Part shown: positions 35,341-42,423 of the stretch, piece by piece
Numbering within the stretch: the stretch's first letter is position 1
Layout: each line of letters starts with the position of its first letter
Source of the DNA: Paenibacillus sedimenti
GTDB lineage: Bacteria; Bacillota; Bacilli; Paenibacillales; NBRC-103111
Direction: 5' to 3'
NCBI RefSeq assembly: GCF_014534655.1
Contig: NZ_JACVVD010000006.1
Span: forward strand, 62,001 to 126,000
DNA: 64,000 nt
Position numbers and translations under genes: made by a program
The notes under the pieces: model-generated
Databases searched by the model: none
The model's input: the letters and a program-made list of their open reading frames with translations, nothing else
What the model was told of the DNA's origin: nothing

Positions 35341-35458
35341 AGTTTTCTGTAAGAAAACTTTCTTCGTAAGCATCGGCCGAGTTTTTCGTCAGAAAAACTG
35401 ACTTCGTAAGCATTAGCTGAGTTTTCTGTGAGAAAACTTTCTTCGTAAGCGTTAACTA
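35341..35458 (-). repeat. Three tandem hairpin repeats in the leader of the cyclase gene
   Basis: Three units of 39-40 bases start at 35341, 35380 and 35420. Each holds a stem of the type AGTTTTCTGTAAGAAAACT followed by TTCTTCGTAAGC. In the middle unit both stem arms changed together (AGTTTTTC with GAAAAACT), which keeps pairing. They lie between the riboswitch terminator and the ribosome site of the GGDEF-EAL gene. Confidence 0.8.
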
Positions 35459-35478
35459 AGTTTTAGTAGGCCAAAATA

Positions 35479-35502
35479 AAAAGCTATTCCATCGGAATAG
35501 CC
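35479..35502 (-). terminator. Intrinsic terminator of the c-di-GMP riboswitch
   Basis: On the minus strand GCTATTCC and GGAATAGC form an 8-base stem with a 3-base loop, followed by TTTTTATTTT. It lies about 35 bases after the aptamer and is the probable expression platform. Confidence 0.8.
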
Positions 35503-35530
35503 GTTAGGTGTACTAGCTGCATAGGAGAAA

Positions 35531-35632
35531 TTGCGACCTCTCGGCAGCCCAGCCATCATAGTTGCGCAGCAACGTTAGATCTGAGGCTTTGCGCCCTTAT
35601 CTTTCGACAAGTTTGCCTTTTGAGAAATATGG
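35531..35632 (-). ncRNA. Cyclic di-GMP-I (GEMM) riboswitch
   Basis: On the minus strand the conserved blocks appear in order: GGCAAACTTGTCGAAAGA, then GGGCGCAAAGCCTCAGATCTAA, a variable hairpin (GTTGCTGCGCAAC), then ATGGCTGGGCTGCCGA. The GAAA tetraloop, the GCAAAGCC block and the GGC..GCC helix match the class I consensus. A flanking UUCUC/GAGAG can form P1. The terminator at 35479 and the downstream GGDEF-EAL gene fit transcriptional feedback by c-di-GMP; whether it acts ON or OFF is not decided here. Confidence 0.9.
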
Positions 35633-35651
35633 GAATTTTTGTAGCTCATTT

Positions 35652-35681
35652 ACTATAGCATATTCATAGATGGTTGGCTAA
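35652..35681 (-). promoter_or_regulatory. Putative promoter of the riboswitch transcript
   Basis: On the minus strand TTAGCC (complement at 35676-35681) and TATAGT (complement at 35652-35657) are separated by 18 bases, just after the ilvA stop and ahead of the aptamer. Confidence 0.5.
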
Positions 35682-35692
35682 TAGATTCTATC

Positions 35693-36949
35693 TTAAATCA
35701 ACAGATTAAATAGCTTCGGATCTTTGTTAATTTCGATGTAGCCATAATCTTTGCGGGAGAGGCGTTCGATCAGCCCTTCGTAGTCGTCCTTGTTTTTCAG
35801 TTCGATGCCTACAAGCGCCGGAGCGTCATCCCTATTATTTTTCTTCGTATATTCGAATCGGGTTATATCGTCAGTCGGACCCAGAACTTCCTCGAGAAAT
35901 TCTCGCAGAGCCCCCGCCCGTTGAGGGAAGTTAAGGATAAAATAATGCTTCAACCCTTCATAGATCAGCGATCTCTCTTTGATCACCTGCATCCGATCGA
36001 TGTCGTTGTTGCCGCCGCTGATAATGCAAACCACATTCTTACCGCGGATTTGCTCCCGGTAGGCATCCAGCGCCGCAACCGGCAAAGCGCCTGCAGGCTC
36101 GATGACGATGGCATTATTATTATAAAGCTCAAGAATCGTGGTACATTCCTTGCCGGAAGGAATGACGACAATATCCTCAAGAACTTCTTTGCAAATGTCA
36201 AAAGTAAGCTTGCCCACCTGCTTAACGGCCGCACCGTCTACGAACTTGTCAATCGTGGACAACGTCACGACTTGTCCCTGACGAAGAGATTCGGACATGC
36301 TGTCGGCACCCTCGGGCTCAACGCCAATAATCCGTGTTTGCGGTGAAACACTCTGTACAAAGGTCGCAACACCCGCTACCAGACCGCCGCCGCCAATCGT
36401 CGCAAAGATAAAGTCAGGGCTCTCGGGAATTTGATTCATAATCTCAAGCCCAACCGTACCTTGGCCGGCAATTGTGCGAGCATCGTCAAACGGGTGGATG
36501 AACACCTTGTTCTCCTTTTCGCAATAAGCCTTGGCTTGTGCTGAGGAGTCGTCGAACGTATCACCTGTCAGGATGACTTCCACAAAAGAACCGCCGAACA
36601 ACTTAACCTGCGATATTTTTTGACGGGGAGTCGTGGTCGGCATGAAGATTTTCCCTTCAATACCGAGCTGCTTGCAGGAGTAAGCAACGCCCTGCGCGTG
36701 ATTGCCTGCGCTGGCACATACGACGCCCGCCTCGCGCTCTTCCGGAGACAAGCTTTGAATCACATTGTAAGCACCGCGAATTTTAAAAGAACGAACAACC
36801 TGCATATCTTCACGTTTGAGATAAACGTTGCATTCATATAAGTTCGACAGCAGCTCATTGCGCTGCAGCGGTGACGGCTCGATCACCCGGCTAAGCACAT
36901 GGTTTGCCTTGATGATATCTTCCAAGCCTACTTTGGTGGTAACATTCAT
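35693..36949 (-). CDS. ilvA: Threonine ammonia-lyase (threonine deaminase)
   Basis: A 418-residue PLP enzyme of the biosynthetic type. The PLP lysine sits in VRSFKIRGAY at about residue 56, the phosphate loop is GGGGLVAGV, and a C-terminal ACT-like domain (about 325-418) starts HYFILNFPQRAGALREFLE. Length and the single ACT-like domain match B. subtilis IlvA. It converts threonine to 2-oxobutanoate for isoleucine. It is alone here, away from other ilv genes, and has no T-box in its short upstream region. Confidence 0.93.
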   Translation of the reverse strand: MNVTTKVGLEDIIKANHVLSRVIEPSPLQRNELLSNLYECNVYLKREDMQVVRSFKIRGAYNVIQSLSPEEREAGVVCASAGNHAQGVAYSCKQLGIEGKIFMPTTTPRQKISQVKLFGGSFVEVILTGDTFDDSSAQAKAYCEKENKVFIHPFDDARTIAGQGTVGLEIMNQIPESPDFIFATIGGGGLVAGVATFVQSVSPQTRIIGVEPEGADSMSESLRQGQVVTLSTIDKFVDGAAVKQVGKLTFDICKEVLEDIVVIPSGKECTTILELYNNNAIVIEPAGALPVAALDAYREQIRGKNVVCIISGGNNDIDRMQVIKERSLIYEGLKHYFILNFPQRAGALREFLEEVLGPTDDITRFEYTKKNNRDDAPALVGIELKNKDDYEGLIERLSRKDYGYIEINKDPKLFNLLI

Positions 36950-37050
36950 ACTCCCTTACTCCTTTTCCTAGCTACTGCGCTACACTAAACCTAAGTTTTA
37001 TAGAATATTGTAGCATATCTGGGGCGCTGGTAGCATAGTGAAAAAAAATA

Positions 37051-37080
37051 AAGCATGCTGCCGAAGCAGCATGCTTAGGG
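37051..37080 (-). terminator. Terminator of the SLH protein gene
   Basis: AAGCATGCTGC and its complement form an 11-base stem with a CGAA loop; on the minus strand TTTATTTTTTTT follows. Confidence 0.9.
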
Positions 37081-37085
37081 AGTCG

Positions 37086-39470
37086 TTAATAATAGTAGCG
37101 AGGCTGCTCCTGCAGCTCTGCCCGCTTCTGCAGGAAGCGGAAGAATGCGCTGGCCGCCTGCGCTTTGGATACTTCTTGCTGCGGCTCGAATTTGTCATCG
37201 TTAAGCGACATGATGCCAAGACCGAGCACGATTGCCGCAGCACCAACGTTTTCCAGCTTGCCGGCATCCGCGAAGCTCGTATTGAAGATGCCGTCGAACT
37301 TCGTCAAGCTTTTGTAGCCTAGCGCCTTCACGATGAGCTCTCCCATCTCTTCGCGATCCATTTTGGCTTCAGGGTTGAAATCCGCGCCTGGATCCAGCAG
37401 ACCGCGATCCACGGCATTTTCCACATAGGCGAAGTAGGCCGAACTATTGCTTACGTCCGCAAAGGATGCCTTACGCTCCGCTCCGTAATAAATGCCTCCG
37501 TTACCTCCATTCATGGCGATCACGAGCATTTTGATCAACTCTCCGCGCGTAATCGTCTGATCCGGGTTCACTTTGCCGTCCTTCACATCCAGCGCTTGAT
37601 AATCCAGCATCAGTTGGAGCTCATTGCGGGCCCAGTGATTGTCAATATCGTTCACTTTCACTTTTTCAAAAGAGATCACTTCGCCTGTGTCGGCATTTTT
37701 CCATTGGCCTGTTTGAGCGTCCAGCAAGAAACCTTCCCGCGTGTATTTCGGAATGAGCGAGTAGACGAGCTTGGCTTCCAATTTATCGCTCGTTGTACCC
37801 GCAGCAGCTGTCGGCGCAATTTCTCCGGCAGCAACCATGACATTGTATTTTTCAATCGGCATGCCATAGAGGATCGGTCCACTGCCTGTCAGGACATAAT
37901 TGAGCTTAATGTCGTACTTGGAAAGGAGGAGATCTTTCGCTTTGTCGACGGCCAGTACCTCAGGCTTCTTCTTCGGATACGGCAGGTCGCTGATCGAGAA
38001 ATAGAAGCTTACAATCTTGCCTGTAGTCCGGTCAATGCTCACATTCACGCTCTCATGCCCGGCGGTCACGCCATCGATGACGCGATTAAAGTGAATATCC
38101 CAGTTGTGCATATGTTTCAGCTGTTCTTCCGGATAATCCTTAGCCGCAGGCACGTTCAGCACCAACTGATCCGTATAAGCGGGCAAATATTTTTTCACAA
38201 AATTAACTGCAGTCGTCTTGGCATCGTCCAAAGAGACCTTGCCCTCAACTTCCTTGTCGGCATCCGCTCCATAAGCCATATAGCTATTGAAGTTCAGGAT
38301 CTCGCCGGTTTTACTGTTCACACTAGCCCAGGCACCGCTGCCCATGATTTTGCCTTTCGGATCTTTCTCGGCAGGCTGACTCCAGTTCAAATTCCAGGTA
38401 GATTCCGTCTCTCCCGTTTCAGGGTTAGTCGACTCATTATAAGACGCTTCCTGCAGCTTCAAATCCGTTGAGATGTTAAATGCGCTTACTACCTTCTCAG
38501 CAGCTTGTTCCTTCGTCAGATTCAGCGTTGCCGGAGGTTTATCCGCGAGCGGTTTATCAGTCAAAGGCTTCTCTCCTCCTGCCGGCGGTGCAGAGCCCGT
38601 TCCTGGGTTCCATAACTCTCCGCTAGCCGCATTCAAAGAAAAAGCATTCAACGCATAGGAAATGATTGGCGTCTTCTTCCCTTTCATTCCATAAGGAATT
38701 TGGTATTGCAAGGACAAGTTCGCTTTATCGTGGAACAATTGCTCTGCTTTCTCTTGGGAAATCGGCGTTACTTTCTGCTCGAAGGTAACTTTATCATCCC
38801 AATTGAAGTTATAGCCGGTCACTTGCCCCTCGCCGTTCACGCTTACATTAATCCCATTTTGCATAAAAGGCACATCGCCGACAGCCCGGTCAAACCGAAT
38901 ATTGTACTGGTAGTTACCATTCAAGGGCGTCCGGAAGGCGTTCTCTTCGGCATCGTTATAGATCAGCTCTTTCTGCTTGCTCGGGTTCACTTTGGCGATC
39001 CAGGCTGTGGCCACTTCTTTAGCCCTTTTAAAATCTACCTTTGGTGGATAGCTTGGCTTATGCTCCGGATCATTGTCATTGATCGAATAAGAAGTCAGCG
39101 AGCCGTCCAGGCCATTGATCGATACGCTCAAATTGCCATAGTATTGATCCTTCACCTTTTTTGTATAATGGATATTCCACGTTGGAAAGCTTCGTCCGCC
39201 ATTCCCATAATACGAGTTCAGACTCACGGATTGAAGCGTGAATCCGGTTGGAATTGCGATGTAAGTCTTGGCTAGTTCTAGCGCACGTTCTTTTGTGATG
39301 CTTGCCTCTATCTGCTTCCCATCGTCTTGGACAGGAAAGGCAGGCAGCGTGGTAGCGTTATTGCTTTGAATGACAGCTTTTTCCGCGAACGCATGAGGAA
39401 TAGCGGAGAGCAGAAGCGACGAAGCGATTGCGAGTGATCCAGCTTGTTTCAACCATTTTTTCAAAATCAT
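37086..39470 (-). CDS. S-layer homology protein with YcdB/YcdC (PepSY-like) repeats
   Basis: A 794-residue exported protein. A signal peptide ends near AFAEK (about residue 29). Two or more YcdB/YcdC repeats of the PepSY-like type follow, recognisable by ERALELAKTYI, YNIRFDRAVGDVPF, NGEGQVTGYNFNW and IDRTTGKIVSFYFS. Three SLH modules close the chain (about 605-790; DNHWARNELQ, ITRGELIKMLV, MDREEMGELIV). SLH modules bind pyruvylated wall polymers, so the protein sits in the envelope. The ATG at 39470 is 3 bases from GGAGG; a TTG at 39464 is 8-9 bases away and may be the true start. Confidence 0.9.
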   Translation of the reverse strand: MILKKWLKQAGSLAIASSLLLSAIPHAFAEKAVIQSNNATTLPAFPVQDDGKQIEASITKERALELAKTYIAIPTGFTLQSVSLNSYYGNGGRSFPTWNIHYTKKVKDQYYGNLSVSINGLDGSLTSYSINDNDPEHKPSYPPKVDFKRAKEVATAWIAKVNPSKQKELIYNDAEENAFRTPLNGNYQYNIRFDRAVGDVPFMQNGINVSVNGEGQVTGYNFNWDDKVTFEQKVTPISQEKAEQLFHDKANLSLQYQIPYGMKGKKTPIISYALNAFSLNAASGELWNPGTGSAPPAGGEKPLTDKPLADKPPATLNLTKEQAAEKVVSAFNISTDLKLQEASYNESTNPETGETESTWNLNWSQPAEKDPKGKIMGSGAWASVNSKTGEILNFNSYMAYGADADKEVEGKVSLDDAKTTAVNFVKKYLPAYTDQLVLNVPAAKDYPEEQLKHMHNWDIHFNRVIDGVTAGHESVNVSIDRTTGKIVSFYFSISDLPYPKKKPEVLAVDKAKDLLLSKYDIKLNYVLTGSGPILYGMPIEKYNVMVAAGEIAPTAAAGTTSDKLEAKLVYSLIPKYTREGFLLDAQTGQWKNADTGEVISFEKVKVNDIDNHWARNELQLMLDYQALDVKDGKVNPDQTITRGELIKMLVIAMNGGNGGIYYGAERKASFADVSNSSAYFAYVENAVDRGLLDPGADFNPEAKMDREEMGELIVKALGYKSLTKFDGIFNTSFADAGKLENVGAAAIVLGLGIMSLNDDKFEPQQEVSKAQAASAFFRFLQKRAELQEQPRYYY

Positions 39471-39593
39471 CTTCCTCCTTGTGATAATGTTTCTATGCTC
39501 TTAACGTCAGATACTGGAAAAAGGTTGCTTGGGTGCGAGGAAATTTTTACGCTGGATTATTCAAAATGCTAGTCGATAACAGAGCAGAAAAAA

Positions 39594-39638
39594 AAGCATG
39601 CGCTTGAACACCCTGAAAGAGGTGCCCTGCTCATGCTT
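39594..39638 (-). terminator. Hairpin after the pseudouridine synthase gene
   Basis: Outer AAGCATG/CATGCTT with an inner CACC/GGTG dyad, followed on the minus strand by TTTTTTTCTG. Confidence 0.7.
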
Positions 39639-39659
39639 GGGAAGCTTCAATTGCCTGCT

Positions 39660-40403
39660 TTATTTTCTGGTTTGATTGGCCTGAGAACGCTCTTTTTCTT
39701 TACCTGGATTTTCTTGGCTAAGCGTTTGCATTAAGTCCTGCATTTCGCCTTGCGTTAAGTTCCTCCACTTACCCAGCTTCAAATTACCGAGGTGAATATG
39801 CATAATTCGTACACGCTGCAGGCGCACGACCCGATAGCCAAATGCCTCGCACATCCTGCGAATTTGACGATTGAGTCCCTGTGTTAGAATGATGCGAAAA
39901 ACTCGCTCGCCCACTTTGTAAACTTCGCAGGGTTTCGTCGTAGTTCCAAGGATTTTGACGCCGCTCGCCATGCCTTGCAAAAACATCGGCGTAATCGGCC
40001 GATTCACCGTGACGATATACTCTTTATCATGATTGTTCTCCGCCCGCAGGATCTGGTTCACGATATCGCCATTGTTCGTCAGCAGGATGAGCCCTTCCGA
40101 ATCTTTATCGAGCCGACCAATCGGAAAAATGCGTTCCGAATGCCCGACGAAGTCAACAATATTGCCCTTCACATGGGCCTCGGTCGTACTGGTGATACCT
40201 ACCGGCTTATTAAGCGCAATGTAGACATGCTCTTTTTTCGCGCCGATTGGCTTGCCGTCAATTCGAACCTCGTCGCCAGGGCCTACAACGCTGCCTAATC
40301 CGGCTACCTCTCCATTGATGGTGACCCGCTTCGCTTCCACCCACTTATCCGCTTCCCGTCTGGAACAGACGCCGGTTTCACTAATAAATTTATTAATTCT
40401 CAT
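39660..40403 (-). CDS. rluF: 23S rRNA pseudouridine synthase, RluF-like (RsuA/RluB/E/F family)
   Basis: A 247-residue enzyme. An S4 RNA-binding domain covers about residues 1-60 (MRINKFISETGVCSRREADKW). The catalytic domain has GRLDKDSEGLILLTNNGD with the active-site Asp, and LTQGLNRQIRRMCEAFGYRVVRLQRVRI, the RluF-type C-terminal motif. A basic, Gln/Lys-rich tail follows. RluF modifies U2604 of 23S rRNA in E. coli. AAGGGAA lies 11 bases before ATG 40403. Confidence 0.9.
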   Translation of the reverse strand: MRINKFISETGVCSRREADKWVEAKRVTINGEVAGLGSVVGPGDEVRIDGKPIGAKKEHVYIALNKPVGITSTTEAHVKGNIVDFVGHSERIFPIGRLDKDSEGLILLTNNGDIVNQILRAENNHDKEYIVTVNRPITPMFLQGMASGVKILGTTTKPCEVYKVGERVFRIILTQGLNRQIRRMCEAFGYRVVRLQRVRIMHIHLGNLKLGKWRNLTQGEMQDLMQTLSQENPGKEKERSQANQTRK

Positions 40404-40582
40404 GACTGGGAAATTCCCTTCTGTGCCAAAATAGTGCCGCTGCTTGCTTACAGGACTATTATGCTGTATTCGCTTGCGCGGTTCAAGTGGGGCAGTGGGA
40501 TCGCGATTCACAACCGTACCTGTCCTGACAAGTCTGAACAAAAGGCGTATAATAATGGCTGATTAGTGATATCAAAGTATTA

Positions 40583-40614
40583 GACCGGGACTCCTTCTAT
40601 AAGGAATCCCGGTC
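40583..40614. terminator. Hairpin in the gap between the cupin and rluF-like genes
   Basis: GACCGGGA(C)TCCTT pairs with AAGGA(A)TCCCGGTC, interrupted by one mismatch, with a 4-base loop. It lies downstream of the cupin gene stop on the minus strand. T runs are weak on both sides. Confidence 0.55.
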
Positions 40615-40705
40615 AATTTAATCGCAAAGATAATTTATAAAAAGTGTTAGACTCGCTGCCGTATTGAAGTGTTTAATCATAGGGTAACTCCAGTAGCATC
40701 TGATC

Positions 40706-41125
40706 CTATTCCTGCCAGGTTACTGGATTATCGACTATGACGCCATCCGTCCCCACCCATTGGCGGAGACTGCCCGCCTGGACTTGAATTACGATGAAAT
40801 ACAAATCGCCAGTTCCGTTATTGCGCAGCGTACGTACGCCTTCAGGTGCAACGCGAACCGCTGTTCCTTCCTTGACTTCAAAAATCTGTCCATCCACCTG
40901 GAGCTGACCCCGGCCGCCAATGAAAAGGTATAGTTCCTCATTCTCGCGATGTGTGTGATAGAACGGGATAGCGCCTCCCTCCGGCACTTGGTTCAGTGAA
41001 ACCTCCATGCCGGTTAGTCCAAGCCTATCCTTTAGAAAGTATTTACCTGGGATGGGATCCTTCGTCATACTCAAAAGACCACTAAAGGAACCTGCTTCTA
41101 CAACGCTGAAATTAGTTCCGTTCAT
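40706..41125 (-). CDS. Cupin-domain protein
   Basis: A 139-residue single cupin. Motif 1 is FYHTHRENEELYLFIGGRG (metal ligands His, His, Glu), and motif 2 lies around VAPEGVRTLRNNG, where the usual last His is Arg or Asn. The function of such small cupins is not predictable. GAAAGGAAG lies before ATG 41125; a TTG six codons earlier would include that site. It is divergent from an NmrA-like gene across a strong palindrome. Confidence 0.82.
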   Translation of the reverse strand: MNGTNFSVVEAGSFSGLLSMTKDPIPGKYFLKDRLGLTGMEVSLNQVPEGGAIPFYHTHRENEELYLFIGGRGQLQVDGQIFEVKEGTAVRVAPEGVRTLRNNGTGDLYFIVIQVQAGSLRQWVGTDGVIVDNPVTWQE

Positions 41126-41182
41126 TTGTAAACTTCCTTTCAATTTGAGTTTATTAAAGGCTTACGATTATTATAGGAAAAT

Positions 41183-41206
41183 TTCATAAGATACATTTCT
41201 TATGAA
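41183..41206. promoter_or_regulatory. Operator-like inverted repeat between divergent cupin and NmrA-like genes
   Basis: TTCATAAG and CTTATGAA are perfect arms around an 8-base spacer. On the minus strand a TATAAT box (complement 41170-41175) for the cupin gene lies beside it. The form suits an HxlR/MarR-type dimer, but no such regulator is adjacent. Confidence 0.55.
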
Positions 41207-41244
41207 TTGCTATCTTGAATACATTAACGAAACGGAGGCCCATC

Positions 41245-41868
41245 ATGCGCATACTTATACTAGGAGCTACTGGAAGGGTAGGAGGAAAAATTTTCGATAA
41301 GGCGCTAGCGGACGGGCATGAAGTCACAACTCTCGTTCGGGATACGAACAAGCTTGCAGGAATTTTCTCTGAAAACGCAATCATACTTCAAGGGAACGCT
41401 TGCTGCGAAAAAGACGTACAAAACGTTCTTCGCGATGTTGAGTTGGTCATTAGCTGTCTCGGCACGGACGGAGGAACCGTGCTGACAGAGAGTATGCCGC
41501 TTGTCATCCAAGAGATGAAATCTCAAGGGATTAAGCGGATCGTTACCGTTGGGACAGCGGGCATCCTACAGAGCCGGGAACACCCCGGATTGCTTCGCTA
41601 TGAATCGCCGGACTCCAGACGATCCTCCATCCGCGCGGCCGAAGAGCATCGGAAGGCTTGGGAGCTGCTCGCTGCATCAGGCTTGGATTGGACCGTTGTC
41701 TGTCCAACCTATTTGCCGGACGGCGAGCCGCTCGGTACATACCGCGTAGAACGAGACTACCTGCCGGATGGAGGCATGTCCATCTCGGTCGGCGACACCG
41801 CGGATTTCACGTACAAGGAAGCGTTGGCGCGCGGCTTTGTGGGTTGTCGGGTGGGGCTGGCTTACTAG
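41245..41868 (+). CDS. NAD(P)-binding oxidoreductase, NmrA/BVR-B-like SDR
   Basis: A 207-residue atypical short-chain dehydrogenase with N-terminal ILGATGRVGGKIFDKAL as the dinucleotide-binding loop, VISCLGTDGG and VGTAGILQ as later Rossmann strands, and DWTVVCPTYLPDGEP near the end. It lacks an obvious Tyr-x-x-x-Lys catalytic pair. GGAGG sits 7 bases before ATG 41245. It is divergent from a cupin gene, and both are probably controlled together. Confidence 0.85.
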   Translation: MRILILGATGRVGGKIFDKALADGHEVTTLVRDTNKLAGIFSENAIILQGNACCEKDVQNVLRDVELVISCLGTDGGTVLTESMPLVIQEMKSQGIKRIVTVGTAGILQSREHPGLLRYESPDSRRSSIRAAEEHRKAWELLAASGLDWTVVCPTYLPDGEPLGTYRVERDYLPDGGMSISVGDTADFTYKEALARGFVGCRVGLAY

Positions 41869-41874
41869 AAGCAG

Positions 41875-41911
41875 AAAGACCTAGCGGTTTTTATTCCGCT
41901 AGGTCTTTTAT
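41875..41911 (+). terminator. Terminator of the NmrA-like gene
   Basis: AAAGACCTAGCGG and its complement form a 13-base stem with an 8-base loop, ending in a short T run. It can work in both directions. Confidence 0.88.
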
Positions 41912-41961
41912 GCCTTTGGCTCGCTGTAAGAACGAAAATCGCGCCATAGTTAACCAACGAG

Positions 41962-42279
41962 CTAATAAGCACCCCGACTTCTTCCGTTCGTAATCGCACG
42001 AATATTAATCCAAGAAATCACGATGCCAGCTGCGCGAAACGCGTAGCCTACGACAGGAATATAACTTAAGAATGACAACACCACGTTGATAATCGTCATA
42101 TTGGTCGTACCGTTACGGGTGAGCAGCGCTAGCACCAGGCTTACGAATACGAGTGGAATCACCCAGGCACTCGACCACAAATAAACAAACGGTATAAGAC
42201 CTAGCAAATATCCGATGCCGATGCCAATTTCAGATAGCAATTGCAGCAAGTTTAAAATGCGAAGCGTATCTGGTCGCAT
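41962..42279 (-). CDS. Small membrane protein, unknown function
   Basis: A 105-residue protein with three hydrophobic helices (about 10-30, 34-52, 62-90) and a basic C-terminal tail (NGRSRGAY). Family not recognised. The start at 42279 has GGAGGA 6 bases upstream; the longer frame to 42423 lacks a site. It follows the BmrD-like gene in the same direction with a gap of 144 bases. Confidence 0.65.
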   Translation of the reverse strand: MRPDTLRILNLLQLLSEIGIGIGYLLGLIPFVYLWSSAWVIPLVFVSLVLALLTRNGTTNMTIINVVLSFLSYIPVVGYAFRAAGIVISWINIRAITNGRSRGAY

Positions 42280-42423
42280 GAAGTTCCTCCGTTCAAATAA
42301 GGGATTGCCTTTCGCATTCATTGTAGCATAGCCTTGCCCAATAATCGTTAGCCCTATTAACAAGCTCGGCCTCAGGACGAGTAAACCCAGGGGCGGTTGA
42401 ACCTCCGCAGCCTGGGTCTGCAA

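Noticed and set aside
35341..35458. CRISPR array
   Set aside because: The units are directly adjacent hairpins without unique spacers, so this is a tandem repeat, not CRISPR.
36950..37050. T-box leader upstream of ilvA
   Set aside because: The region is too short and lacks the T-box sequence; ilvA has only a short untranslated region before its upstream neighbour's terminator.
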